Assembly: GCF_003325375.1 (NCBI RefSeq)
Contig: NZ_CP030862.1
Location: forward strand, 3,103,501 to 3,167,500
Length of the DNA stretch: 64,000 nt
Direction: 5' to 3'
Source: Streptomyces globosus
Lineage (GTDB): Bacteria; Actinomycetota; Actinomycetes; Streptomycetales; Streptomycetaceae
Both the position numbers and the translations under genes were made by a program. Positions 34,677 to 45,282 of the stretch are shown piece after piece (the stretch's first letter is position 1; every line of letters starts with the position of its first letter). The notes below the pieces were generated by a model that was not told the origin of the DNA, did no database searches, and worked only from the letters and a program-made list of their open reading frames with translations.

Positions 34677-37483
34677 GCCGTACCTCCGATCAGGGTCAGG
34701 AACGCGTCCTCCAGCCGCCGGTGCGGCCCCACCGCACTCACGGGGACCTCCAGCCGCACCAGTTCGGCGACCAGCTCGGCGGCCGTTCCGCCGCCGAGCC
34801 GGACGAGCAGCCCGCCGTCGCAGCGCGCCGCCGACTCCACGCCTTCCAGGGCCGCCACCTTCGCGACGGTCACCTCGTCCACCGGCCCGTCGACACCGAC
34901 CAGCAGGGTGTCCCCGCCGCCGGTGATCTCGCCCACCTCGCCCGCCTGCACCAGCCGGCCGCGGTCCATGACGACCAGGTGGGTGCAGGACTGCTCCACC
35001 TCCGACAGCAGGTGGCTGGAGACGATCACCGTCCGGCCGCCCGCCGCGTAGCGGACCATCACCTCCCGCATCTCGCGGATCTGCGGCGGGTCCAGCCCGT
35101 TGGTCGGCTCGTCGAGGATCAGCAGGTCCGGCAGCCCGAGCATCGCCTGGGCGATGGCGAGCCGCTGCCGCATGCCCTGCGAGTACGTGCGGACGGCGCG
35201 TTCCAGCGCGTCGCCGAGCCCGGCGATCTCCAGGGCCTCCGCCATGTGCGCGTCGGCGGCCGGGCGGCCGGTGGCCTGCCAGTACAGTTCGAGGTTCGCC
35301 CGCCCGGACAGGTGCGGCAGGAAGCCCGCCCCCTCGACGAACGCGCCGACGCGCGACAGCACCGGCGCCCCGGCCCGCACCGGGTGCCCGAAGACGCGGA
35401 TCTCCCCGGCGTCGGGCGAGATGAGGCCCATCAGCATCCGCAGCGTCGTGGTCTTGCCCGCGCCGTTCGGCCCGAGCAGCCCGAGGACCTGGCCCTGCTC
35501 CACGCGGAACGACAGGTCCCGCACCGCGTACCGGTCCCGGGACCCGGCGTACCGCTTCGTCAGGCCGGTGATCGCGAGGGGTACGCCGGCCAGGGCCGGG
35601 TCCGGCCCTGCGGGGCCCGGGTTCCCCGCATTCCGGGGCCGGCGCCGGATACCCAGCAGCAGGGCCGCCAGGAGCGCCGCACCGAGCGGCAGCCCCCACG
35701 TCCAGGCGGGCAGCCCGGCCGCGGCCGTGCGCACCCCGTCGGCGACGGGCACGGCCAGCGGCCCCTGCACCGAGACGGCGTACGAGGCGGGGGCCGCCGG
35801 GGAGGCGTATCCGAGATCGGTGGCCGACACGACGAGGCGCAGCCGGTGCCCGGCCCGCACGGCGTGGTCGACGGCGGGCAGCCGCAGCTCGACGGTCCGG
35901 CCCTGCTGCGCGTCCGCCACCCGCAGTGGCGCGACCAGCTGCTGCGGCAGCACCTGCTGCCGGCCGTCGGGGCCGACGTCGTACACCTTGCCGAACAGGA
36001 CGGCCGACCCGTCGGGGGCCGTCGACCGCACGCGCAGCGACACGGTCGGCGTCCCGGTGATCCGCACGTCCTGCGCCAGCGGCTCCGACTCGAACCGGGC
36101 GTGCTGCCCGGGGAAGTCCATCGCCAGGCCCGTCCCGAAGGCGGCGAGCTGCCCGCCGACGCCGGGCACGGACGACAGCGCGGCCGGGGTGCCGCCCGCC
36201 GGGTTGGCGAACACCTGCTCCGCAGGCCGGCCGGCGAGCGCGAACTCGCGGCGCCCCGCGGTCAGGCCCGGGTAGGCGTCGCCGCTCGCGCCGCGCAGGC
36301 GGACGGCGCCGTCGGTGGAGTCCATGCCGCCGGAGCGGGAGACCCGGAAGGCCGGGCCGGCCGCGGCCGACCCGTCGCCCTTGAGGTGGCGGTCGAACCA
36401 GGCGGCGACCCGGTCCTCGACGCGATGCGTCTCGCGGGCGCCGCCGTCGTGGCCGCCGGCCGCCCAGTCCACGGCGACGGGAGCACCGTTCGCGGTGATC
36501 GCGCGCGCCATGGCGTCGGCCTGGTCGAGGGGGAAGAGGGAGTCCGCCTGGCCCTGCACGATGAGGGCCGGCACCCGGATGCGGTCCGCGACCGCGGACG
36601 GGCTGCGCGCCTCCAGCAGCGCGCGGGCCTCGGCGTCGGGCGCCCCGGCCGCGGCGACGCGCTCGTACATGGCGCACAGCTCGGGCCGGAACCGGCCGCA
36701 CGCCCCGGCGCCGCCCTGCGCCGGGGCCGCGGCCCCTGCACCGGCGTCCGGCCCGTCCGCCGCGGGCCCGCCCGGGGCAGCGCCCCCGGGGGCCGTGCCG
36801 GCGCCGCCCGCGTCCGGGGCTGCCTCGGCCGGTCCGGCCGGCCGGATGCCGCCGGCCGAGCCGGTGGTGAAGAACAGGCCCGCCCACAGCTTCTTGAAGA
36901 CGCCCTGGGGGAAGAGGGCGTCCGCGAGGTTCCAGTACGTGATCTGCGGGGCGATCGCGTCGACGCGCCGGTCGTGGCCGGCGGCCAGCAGCGAGACGGC
37001 CCCGCCGTACGAGGCCCCGGCGATGCCGACGCGCGGGTCGCCGGAGCCGTCGAGCTGCACCTCCGGGCGCGCCGCCAGCCAGTCGAGCAGGCGGGAGACG
37101 TCCTTGACCTCGTACTCGGGGTCGTTGAGCCCGATGTGCCCGCCGGAGCGGCCGAAACCGCGCGCCGACCAGGTGAGTACGGCGTACCCGTCGCGGGCGA
37201 GCCGCTCGGCCTGCGCCCGTACGTCGTCCTTGCTGCCGCCGAAGCCGTGCCCGAGCAGCACGGCGGGGCGCCGTCCCGCACCGCCCGCCGTGAAGTACGA
37301 CGTGTCGATCGCGGCGCCGGGCATCTCCAGCACCTTGTCCTCGCGGTGTACGGCCCGCTCCCCGCGGGGCGCGGCGGCGGACCAGGTGCCCGCCCCCGCG
37401 ACGACGGCCAGTGCGGCCGCGCCCGCCAGCAGGCGGCTGCGGCGGCGCCGGGGCAGCGGGAGCTTCGGCAGTCGGAGCGTCAT
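34673..37483 (-). CDS. Extracytoplasmic S15-type hydrolase fused to an ABC ATPase
   Basis: 936 residues. An N-terminal membrane anchor (about 17-33) precedes an X-Pro dipeptidyl-peptidase-like alpha/beta hydrolase with LLGHGFGGSK, nucleophile Ser158 in GIAGASYGGAV, an Asp in VQGQADSLFP and a His in AAGGHDGG. The jelly-roll-like C-domain of the S15/CocE family follows (SLRVRSTAPDGSAVLFGKVYDV). A second membrane helix (about 588-611) leads to an ABC ATPase: Walker A GPNGAGKTT (about 672), signature YSQGMRQRLAIAQ, Walker B LLILDEP. The next gene encodes the permease. The hydrolase would face outward and the ATPase inward, directly linking substrate processing to transport. Confidence 0.92.
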   Translation of the reverse strand: MTLRLPKLPLPRRRRSRLLAGAAALAVVAGAGTWSAAAPRGERAVHREDKVLEMPGAAIDTSYFTAGGAGRRPAVLLGHGFGGSKDDVRAQAERLARDGYAVLTWSARGFGRSGGHIGLNDPEYEVKDVSRLLDWLAARPEVQLDGSGDPRVGIAGASYGGAVSLLAAGHDRRVDAIAPQITYWNLADALFPQGVFKKLWAGLFFTTGSAGGIRPAGPAEAAPDAGGAGTAPGGAAPGGPAADGPDAGAGAAAPAQGGAGACGRFRPELCAMYERVAAAGAPDAEARALLEARSPSAVADRIRVPALIVQGQADSLFPLDQADAMARAITANGAPVAVDWAAGGHDGGARETHRVEDRVAAWFDRHLKGDGSAAAGPAFRVSRSGGMDSTDGAVRLRGASGDAYPGLTAGRREFALAGRPAEQVFANPAGGTPAALSSVPGVGGQLAAFGTGLAMDFPGQHARFESEPLAQDVRITGTPTVSLRVRSTAPDGSAVLFGKVYDVGPDGRQQVLPQQLVAPLRVADAQQGRTVELRLPAVDHAVRAGHRLRLVVSATDLGYASPAAPASYAVSVQGPLAVPVADGVRTAAAGLPAWTWGLPLGAALLAALLLGIRRRPRNAGNPGPAGPDPALAGVPLAITGLTKRYAGSRDRYAVRDLSFRVEQGQVLGLLGPNGAGKTTTLRMLMGLISPDAGEIRVFGHPVRAGAPVLSRVGAFVEGAGFLPHLSGRANLELYWQATGRPAADAHMAEALEIAGLGDALERAVRTYSQGMRQRLAIAQAMLGLPDLLILDEPTNGLDPPQIREMREVMVRYAAGGRTVIVSSHLLSEVEQSCTHLVVMDRGRLVQAGEVGEITGGGDTLLVGVDGPVDEVTVAKVAALEGVESAARCDGGLLVRLGGGTAAELVAELVRLEVPVSAVGPHRRLEDAFLTLIGGTA

Positions 37484-37701
37484 ACCGGAACCCTAGACGC
37501 AGCGGCGGACCCCGCCGAGCCGCCCTGGGTCGGACCCGGCGGCCTCCTTGAGGACTACACCGGCCGTAGCGGCGTACCGCACCCGCGGTATGCCGCCGGC
37601 GCGGCACGCCCGCGGCCGCCCCGGCGCACCGCCCGCCGGAGGGAGCCGGGACCGGCCCGGGCCGGGCTGCGGCGGGGTCCCGGCGGCGGCAGGATGGCCG
37701 C

Positions 37702-39258
37702 ATGCTGCTCGCCGACGTCGCCCGCGTCTCCCGGGAGGTCGCCGGGGCCTCCGCCCGGTCCCGCAAGACCGCCCTGCTCGCGGAGCTGTTCGCCGCCACG
37801 CCCCCGGAGGAGGCGGCCCTCGTCATCACCTACCTCGCCGGACGCCTCCCGCAGGGGCGGCCGGGCCTCGGGTGGAGCACCCTGGGCCGGCACGTCGAAC
37901 CGGCGGACCGCCCCTCCCTCGGCGTCGCCGACGTCGACGCCGCGATCACCGGGCTGGCCCTGCTGTCGGGCCCCGGATCCCGCGACGCACGGCAGCAGGC
38001 CGTGGCGCGCCTGCTCGCCGCCGCCACCGAGCCGGAGCAGCGGTTCCTGCGCAGCCTGCTCTCCGGGGAGGTCCGCCAGGGCGCCCTGGACGCGGTCGCC
38101 CTCGACGCGGTGGCCGCGGCCGCCGGCGTCCCGGCCGCCGAGCTGCGCCGGGCCGTGATGCTCGACGGCTCGCTGCCCCGCGTGGGCGCGGCGGTCCTGA
38201 CCGCGGGCGCTGCGGCGCTGCGCGAGGTCGCGCTGCAGGTCGGAAGGCCCGTACAGCCGATGCTCGCCGCGACGGCGGGATCGGTCGCGGAGGCCCTGTC
38301 GGCCCTCGGGCCGTGCGCGGTGGAGGAGAAGCTGGACGGCATCCGCGTCCAGGTGCACCGGGACGGCGAGTCCGTCCAGGTGTACACGCGCTCCCTCGAC
38401 GAGATCACCGGCCGGCTGCCGGAGGTGGTCGAGGCGGCCCGCCGGTTCGCGGGGGACCGCTTCATCCTCGACGGCGAGGTGATCGGGCTGGGGCCGGACG
38501 GCCGTCCCCTGCCCTTCCAGGAGGTCGCCGGCCGGGTCGGGTCGCGGCTGGACGTGGAGACCGCCCGACGGACCCTGCCCGTCACCCCGTGCTTCTTCGA
38601 CGTGCTGGCCGCCGGCGGCGACGTCCTGCTCGACCTGCCCGTCCGCGAGCGGTACGCGGTCCTCGCCGCGCTCGTCCCCGAGCGGTTCCGGGTCCGCCGG
38701 CTCGCCGTGGAGGATCCGCAGGCGCAGGCCGGCGCCGCCGAGGAGTTCTGGTCCGAGACGCTGCGCCGCGGCCACGAGGGGGTGATGGCCAAGGCCCTGG
38801 GCTCGGCGTACGCGGCCGGGCGCCGCGGCCGCAACTGGCTGAAGGTCAAGCCCGTCCACACCCTCGACCTGGTCGTCCTCGCCGCGGAGTGGGGGCACGG
38901 CCGCCGCACCGGCCTGCTGTCGAACCTGCACCTCGGCGCGCGGGCCGCCGACGGCGGGTACGCCATGCTCGGGAAGACGTTCAAGGGGCTCACCGACGAG
39001 ATGCTGCGCTGGCAGACCGGCCGGCTGCGCGAGCTGGCCGTGGCGGACGACGGGCACACCGTGCACGTGCGGCCCGAGCTGGTCGTCGAGATCGCCTACG
39101 ACGGTCTCCAGCGCTCCCCGCGCTACCCGGCCGGGGTCGCGCTCCGCTTCGCCCGGGTCCTGCGGCACCGTCCGGACAAGAGCGCCGGCGAGGCCGACAC
39201 GGTGGAGACGGTGCTCGGCCCCGCGGGCGGCGGCCGGACCCCCGGCGACGACGCCTGA
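37702..39258 (+). CDS. ATP-dependent DNA ligase (LigB type)
   Basis: 518 residues. The N-terminal helical DNA-binding domain is followed by the adenylation domain with motif I EEKLDGIR (nucleophile Lys about 211), DGEVIG (motif III), HEGVMAKAL (motif IV region), and NWLKVKP (motif V), then an OB fold. It seals nicks using ATP and is the actinobacterial accessory ligase used in repair; the essential ligase is NAD-dependent. It is divergent from the hydrolase-ABC gene. The short 3' intergenic space holds the operator of the next gene. Confidence 0.93.
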   Translation: MLLADVARVSREVAGASARSRKTALLAELFAATPPEEAALVITYLAGRLPQGRPGLGWSTLGRHVEPADRPSLGVADVDAAITGLALLSGPGSRDARQQAVARLLAAATEPEQRFLRSLLSGEVRQGALDAVALDAVAAAAGVPAAELRRAVMLDGSLPRVGAAVLTAGAAALREVALQVGRPVQPMLAATAGSVAEALSALGPCAVEEKLDGIRVQVHRDGESVQVYTRSLDEITGRLPEVVEAARRFAGDRFILDGEVIGLGPDGRPLPFQEVAGRVGSRLDVETARRTLPVTPCFFDVLAAGGDVLLDLPVRERYAVLAALVPERFRVRRLAVEDPQAQAGAAEEFWSETLRRGHEGVMAKALGSAYAAGRRGRNWLKVKPVHTLDLVVLAAEWGHGRRTGLLSNLHLGARAADGGYAMLGKTFKGLTDEMLRWQTGRLRELAVADDGHTVHVRPELVVEIAYDGLQRSPRYPAGVALRFARVLRHRPDKSAGEADTVETVLGPAGGGRTPGDDA

Positions 39259-39280
39259 CAACCCGCCCCACCAGGCATTT

Positions 39281-39316
39281 TTACCTCAGAGGCAACGCAG
39301 ATTGCCGCAGAGGTAA
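39281..39316. promoter_or_regulatory. 36-bp inverted-repeat operator of the XRE-cupin gene
   Basis: Left arm TTACCTCAGAGGCAA and right arm TTGCCGCAGAGGTAA match at 13 of 15 positions as inverted repeats around CGCAGA. It ends 20 bp before the start codon, an ideal position for autorepression by the encoded XRE protein. Confidence 0.65.
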
Positions 39317-39336
39317 GTTTCTGGCTCAATCGGCAC

Positions 39337-39954
39337 ATGACACCTGGTCCCGCCGACCCGGGAGCCGGCGAGCTGCCCGCGGTCGCCCCGCAGCTGCGCG
39401 AGCTGCGCCGCCGCTCCGGGCTGACCCTGGAGGCCGCCGCCGCGCGGGCGCGGCTCTCGCCCGCCCACCTCTCCCGCCTGGAGACCGGCCGCCGGCAGCC
39501 CTCGCTGCCGCTGCTGCTCGGCCTCGCCCGCACCTACGGCACGACGGTCTCGGAGCTGCTCGGCGAGACCCCGGCCGTGCCCGACCCCATCGTACGCGCG
39601 GGCGGTCCGGGCGCCCGCGAGGCCGACGGCTGGACGTACTGGCGGGCCGGCGGCTCCGGCCGCGGCATGCAGGCGCTGCGCGTGCACGTCCCGCACGGCC
39701 GCAGCCAGGGCGAGCTGGTCCGCGTCCACCCCGGCGAGGAGTGGCTGTACGTCCTCGGGGGCCGGCTGCGGCTGCACCTGGGCGAGGCCGAGTACCTGCT
39801 GGACCCGGGCGACAGCGCCCACTTCGACTCGCTGACCCCGCACCGCATCGCTGCCGCCTCAGCGGCCGGCGCCGATCTGCTCTTCGTGCACACCCTGCTC
39901 CAGAGCACCCTCGCCGGGGTGTGCCTGGGCGGCGGCGCGACCACCCACCCCTGA
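39337..39954 (+). CDS. XRE-family regulator with C-terminal cupin
   Basis: 205 residues. The helix-turn-helix at about 18-72 reads LRELRRRSGLTLEAAAARARLSPAHLSRLETGRRQPSL, followed by a cupin barrel at about 115-190 (ELVRVHPGEEWLYVLGGRLRLHLG, LDPGDSAHFDSLTPHRI). Members of this family sense a small metabolite in the cupin and repress nearby genes. The strong inverted repeat at its promoter and the tiny membrane protein directly downstream suggest a two-gene autoregulated unit. Confidence 0.92.
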   Translation: MTPGPADPGAGELPAVAPQLRELRRRSGLTLEAAAARARLSPAHLSRLETGRRQPSLPLLLGLARTYGTTVSELLGETPAVPDPIVRAGGPGAREADGWTYWRAGGSGRGMQALRVHVPHGRSQGELVRVHPGEEWLYVLGGRLRLHLGEAEYLLDPGDSAHFDSLTPHRIAAASAAGADLLFVHTLLQSTLAGVCLGGGATTHP

Positions 39955-39982
39955 CCAAGCCGAAGCCAAGGAGCCCCGACCC

Positions 39983-40105
39983 ATGCGCCAGCAGTTCAAG
40001 TTCCCGCGCGGCCTGCTGATCCGGCTGATCGCCTACCTCTTCGTCGGCCACCTCTTCGCCTTCTTCGTCTACCTCCTCTTCCTGCTCGGCGGACAGAACC
40101 AGTAG
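39983..40105 (+). CDS. 40-residue single-pass membrane protein (DUF6126-like)
   Basis: The ORF starts with ATG 39983 after AAGGAG and follows the XRE-cupin stop by 28 bp. A basic N-terminus (MRQQFKFPRG) precedes one long hydrophobic helix (LLIRLIAYLFVGHLFAFFVY) and a polar tail GGQNQ. Small proteins of this kind next to XRE-cupin genes are a recurrent streptomycete pair, annotated DUF6126 to my recollection. It is too short for most gene finders. It may be the regulated target, acting as a membrane stress or transport modulator. Confidence 0.75.
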   Translation: MRQQFKFPRGLLIRLIAYLFVGHLFAFFVYLLFLLGGQNQ

Positions 40106-40157
40106 GAACCCGCGCGGCCGTCCGCGCACGGCTCTGGGAACCTCCGGGCCGCACCGC

Positions 40158-40163
40158 TACCCT
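40158..40163 (+). promoter_or_regulatory. Leaderless-type -10 element (TACCCT)
   Basis: TACCCT ends 6 nt before ATG 40170. No Shine-Dalgarno is visible. Confidence 0.5.
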
Positions 40164-40169
40164 CCGCGC

Positions 40170-41252
40170 ATGATTCCCACGGTTGTCTGGGGCACCGGCA
40201 ACGTCGGCCGTCTGGCCATCCGCGCCGTCGAAGCCCATCCGGCGCTGCGCCTGGCCGGCGTCATCGTCCACCATCCCGACAAGGTCGGCCGCGACGCCGG
40301 CCGGCTGTGCGGGCTCGACCGCGACACCGGCATCACGGCCACCGACGACATCGAGGCGGTCCTGGCCGCACGGCCGCGCGCCGTGGTCTACGCGGCGACC
40401 GGCGACACCCGCCCGGACGCCGCCCTCGCCGACGTCACCCGCGCGATCCGCGCCGGCGCCGTCGTTGTCACCCCGGCCCTCTACCCCCTCTACGACCACC
40501 GCAACGCCCCGCCCGGGTTCCGCGAGCCGGTCGCCGCCGCCGTCGCGGAGGGCGGCGGCTCCCTGTTCGCCTCCGGGGTCGACCCGGGGTGGGGCAACGA
40601 CGTGCTGCCCGTGCTCCTCAGCGGCCTCGGCACCGACGTCGACGCCATCCGCTGCCAGGAGGTCTTCGACTACTCGACGTACGACCAGCCCGACTCCGTC
40701 CGCGACCTCGTCGGCATGGGCCGCCCCATGGACCACCAGCCGATGATGCTCCTGCCGTCCGTCCCCACCATGGTGTGGGGCGGGCAGATACGCATGATGG
40801 CCCGCGCCCTCGGCGTCGAACTCGACGCGATCCGGGAGACGGTGGAGCGCCGCCCCCTGGAGGAGACCGTAGCCACCCGCTCCATGGGCGTCTTCGAGGC
40901 CGGCACGCAGGGCGCCGTCCGCTTCGAGGTGCAGGGCGTCGTCGCGGGCGAGCCACGCCTCGTCATCGAGCACGTCACCCGCATCCACCCCTCCTGCGCC
41001 CCGGACTGGCCGCTGCCGCCGGGCGGCGGCGACGGCGCGCACCGCGTCGTCATCGAAGGCCGGCCGCGGATCGAGGTCACCGTCGAGGCCGAGGACGACG
41101 GCGCGAACCGGTCCGCGGGAGGCAACGCCACCGCCGTCGGCCGCCTGGTCGGCGCGATCGACTGGCTCGCGGACGCCGAACCCGGCCTCTACGACGCCCT
41201 CGACGTGCCGCTGCGCCCCGCCGTCGGCAGACTCGGAAGGGAACGGGCATGA
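40170..41252 (+). CDS. Dihydrodipicolinate reductase-like NAD(P)H-dependent enzyme
   Basis: 360 residues. The N-terminal Rossmann motif TVVWGTGNVGRLAIRAV (about 4-20) and ASGVDPGWGNDVLPVLLSG (about 132-150) match the DapB-like/2,4-diaminopentanoate dehydrogenase-like family of actinobacteria, whose members reduce or deaminate small substrates. It is not the lysine-pathway DapB, which is about 250 residues. It is coupled by an ATGA overlap to an AhpD-like gene. Catabolism of a steroid, aromatic or amino substrate is possible but undecided. Confidence 0.82.
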   Translation: MIPTVVWGTGNVGRLAIRAVEAHPALRLAGVIVHHPDKVGRDAGRLCGLDRDTGITATDDIEAVLAARPRAVVYAATGDTRPDAALADVTRAIRAGAVVVTPALYPLYDHRNAPPGFREPVAAAVAEGGGSLFASGVDPGWGNDVLPVLLSGLGTDVDAIRCQEVFDYSTYDQPDSVRDLVGMGRPMDHQPMMLLPSVPTMVWGGQIRMMARALGVELDAIRETVERRPLEETVATRSMGVFEAGTQGAVRFEVQGVVAGEPRLVIEHVTRIHPSCAPDWPLPPGGGDGAHRVVIEGRPRIEVTVEAEDDGANRSAGGNATAVGRLVGAIDWLADAEPGLYDALDVPLRPAVGRLGRERA

Positions 41253-41737
41253 CGGACATGAGGATCGACGTCCCCGAGGGGCGGCACCCGATCGAGTACG
41301 TGTGGGGCGACATGGTCCCCGGGATCGGGCCGGCCGCCGCCGGCTTCTCCCTCGCGGTGTACGCGCACACCACGCTGGGGCTGCGGGAGTTCGAGGCGGC
41401 GCGGCTGCGCGTGGCGCAGATCAACGGCTGCATGTTCTGCCTCGACTGGCGCACCGAGCGCGACGGGCGGAAGGTCGAGGAGGAGTTCGCGGACGCGGTC
41501 GCCGAGTGGCGCACCACGGACCGCTTCGACGAGAAGACCCGGCTGGCCGCCGAGTACGCGGAGCGGTACGTCCTCGACCACCACGGCCTGGACGACGGGT
41601 TCTGGGAGCGGATGGGCGCGCACTACAGCCAGGTGGAGGTCGTGGAGCTGACCATGAGCATCGGCTCGTGGCTCGCGTTCGGCCGGCTCAACCGGGTGCT
41701 GGGCCTCGACAGCGTGTGCGTGCTGCCCGGGCACTGA
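41249..41737 (+). CDS. AhpD/carboxymuconolactone decarboxylase-family protein
   Basis: 162 residues from ATG 41249, overlapping the previous stop. It is an all-helical CMD fold with redox motif INGCMFCLDW (Cys61-x2-Cys64) as in AhpD-like peroxidases, and TRLAAEYAERYVLDHHGLDD as the second conserved helix. The two Cys suggest a thiol-based peroxidase or disulfide activity rather than lactone decarboxylation. Tight coupling to the upstream reductase implies a shared pathway. Confidence 0.87.
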   Translation: MTDMRIDVPEGRHPIEYVWGDMVPGIGPAAAGFSLAVYAHTTLGLREFEAARLRVAQINGCMFCLDWRTERDGRKVEEEFADAVAEWRTTDRFDEKTRLAAEYAERYVLDHHGLDDGFWERMGAHYSQVEVVELTMSIGSWLAFGRLNRVLGLDSVCVLPGH

Positions 41738-41754
41738 CGGGGCGGCGGCGGTGC

Positions 41755-41778
41755 GGGGCCGGCCGGTGGGGCGGCCCC
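41755..41778. terminator. Hairpin between convergent AhpD-like and cholesterol oxidase genes
   Basis: GGGGCCG pairs with CGGCCCC across a 10-nt loop. It is short but correctly placed between convergent stops. Confidence 0.4.
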
Positions 41779-41805
41779 GGTCGTCGTCCGCGGGGGCGGG
41801 CCGCG

Positions 41806-43515
<1,710 letters not shown>

Positions 43516-43564
43516 TCACGACACGCGTCCCGGTAACTTCCGGGCCGCCGGGGAGGCGCGCGGG

Positions 43565-45121
43565 TCAGGCGGCGGGAGGGGGCGCTGAGCCCGTGCCCCC
43601 GGCCGGCGGCTCCAGAGGGGGAGCGGCCAGCGAGCAGTGGGTGCGGCACTGCGGGTGGCACGGGGCGGCGGGCCGCGGGCGGCGCACGGTCGTCCAGGCC
43701 AGGGCGGAGCCCGCCACCAGGACCGCCGCGCACCACACCATGGAGCGCCCGAACGCCTCGTCGAAGAGGTCCGCCGAGCGGTACGCCTCCGGGCCCATTC
43801 CGGCCAGCAGGGGGAGCGCGGCCACCGCCAGCAGCCCGGCCGCGCGGGCGACCGCGTTGTTGATGCCGCTGGCCAGGCCCGCCCGGCCCGGGTCCACCGA
43901 GGCCAGTACGGCCTCCGTCAGCGGAGCGACCAGCGTCACCATGCCGAGGCCCAGGACGACCATGGCGGGAAGCACGTCCGTCGCGTACGGGGCGCCCGGC
44001 CCGGCCCGCAGCATCAGCAGCATCCCCCCGGCGCACAGCAGCGGGCCGACGGTGAGCGGGATCCGGGGCCCGATCCGCTCCCCGAGGGCGCCCGACCGCG
44101 CCGACAGCAGCAGCATCAGCACGGTCGGCGGGAGCAGCGCCGCCCCGGAGGCGAGGGCGGAGTACCCGCAGACGACCTGGAGCTGGAGCACCACCAGGAA
44201 GAAGAAGCCGCCGAACGCGGCGTACACGCACAGGGTGACCAGGTTGACCGCGGTGAACAGCCGGGACGCGAAGATGTCCGGCGGCACCATGGGGCGGGCC
44301 CGCCTCCGCTCGACGTACACGAACGCGGCCCCGAGCAGCACCGCGCCGACGGCCGAGGCGGTCACCAGCGCGGCCCCGGACCGGGCCTCGATCAGCGCGT
44401 ACGTCAGCAGGGCGAGGGCGGTTGCGCCGAGGAAGGCGCCGAGCACGTCGAACCGGCCGTGCGCCGCCGGGTCGCGGGATTCGGGCACGTGCCGCAGGGC
44501 GGCCGGTACGCACACCGCGGCCAGCGGCACGTTCAGCAGGAACACCCAGCGCCAGCCGGGCCCGTCCACCAGCCAGCCGCCCAGGAACGGCCCGACGGCC
44601 GCGCCCACCCCGCCGAACCCGGACCACAGGCCCACGGCGCGGGCGCGGTCGGCGGGGGCGATGGAACCCTGGATCAGGGCCAGCGAACCGGGTGTCAGCA
44701 GCGCCCCGCCCACCCCCTGGAGGGCCCGGGCGGCGACCAGCACGCCCGCGTTCGGGGCGAGCCCGCACAGCAGGGACCCGGCCGCGAACCACGCGACGCC
44801 GAGCACGAAGATCCGGCGCCGCCCGAACCGGTCGCCGAGGGCGCCGCCGGCGAGGATCAGGCCGGCCAGTGTGAGCAGGTACGCGTTGACGGTCCACTGC
44901 AGGACGGCCAGGTCGGCGCCGAGGTCCTCCCCGATCCGCGGCAGGGCCACGTTGACGACGGTCGAGTCGAGCAGGGCCATCGTCGAGCCCAGCACCGTGA
45001 CCAGCACGATCCACCGCCCCCGCGCGGTCGCCAGGGGGACGCCGCCCGCGGCCCCGCCGGCGGCGGACGGCGCGGCGGGCTTACCCGCCGAAGCGGGCCC
45101 GGAGGGTGCGGAACCGGTCAC
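43565..45121 (-). CDS. DHA2-family (14-helix) MFS multidrug exporter
   Basis: 518 residues from a GTG at 45121; ATG 45172 would add 17 residues. Motif A GALGDRFGRRRIF, motif C GVGAAVGPFLGGWLVDG and the WRWVFLLNVPLA signature identify an EmrB/QacA-type proton antiporter. The C-terminal tail is odd for this family: PCHPQCRTHCSLAAP has three Cys and two His within 10 residues, a potential metal site. It probably exports an antibiotic or toxic compound. No regulator is adjacent. Confidence 0.88.
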   Translation of the reverse strand: MTGSAPSGPASAGKPAAPSAAGGAAGGVPLATARGRWIVLVTVLGSTMALLDSTVVNVALPRIGEDLGADLAVLQWTVNAYLLTLAGLILAGGALGDRFGRRRIFVLGVAWFAAGSLLCGLAPNAGVLVAARALQGVGGALLTPGSLALIQGSIAPADRARAVGLWSGFGGVGAAVGPFLGGWLVDGPGWRWVFLLNVPLAAVCVPAALRHVPESRDPAAHGRFDVLGAFLGATALALLTYALIEARSGAALVTASAVGAVLLGAAFVYVERRRARPMVPPDIFASRLFTAVNLVTLCVYAAFGGFFFLVVLQLQVVCGYSALASGAALLPPTVLMLLLSARSGALGERIGPRIPLTVGPLLCAGGMLLMLRAGPGAPYATDVLPAMVVLGLGMVTLVAPLTEAVLASVDPGRAGLASGINNAVARAAGLLAVAALPLLAGMGPEAYRSADLFDEAFGRSMVWCAAVLVAGSALAWTTVRRPRPAAPCHPQCRTHCSLAAPPLEPPAGGTGSAPPPAA

Positions 45122-45282
45122 GTCCCCAGGCTCGCGCGCCGGGCGGGCAAGGGCCACCCGGCGGGCGCACATACGGCTCGTTAGGCGCTCTTGTAATGGC
45201 CATGACTCTCCTTCACCATGACCGCGCACGTCACGCACGCCTTATCCGCACAACCTGCACACGGCGTACGAGGAGACCACAC

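Noticed and set aside
33816..37829. 1337-residue minus-strand frame spanning the permease and hydrolase-ABC genes
   Set aside because: Only its last 286 residues are the real permease. The rest is an Arg/Ala/Gly-rich shadow of the hydrolase-ABC gene in another frame.
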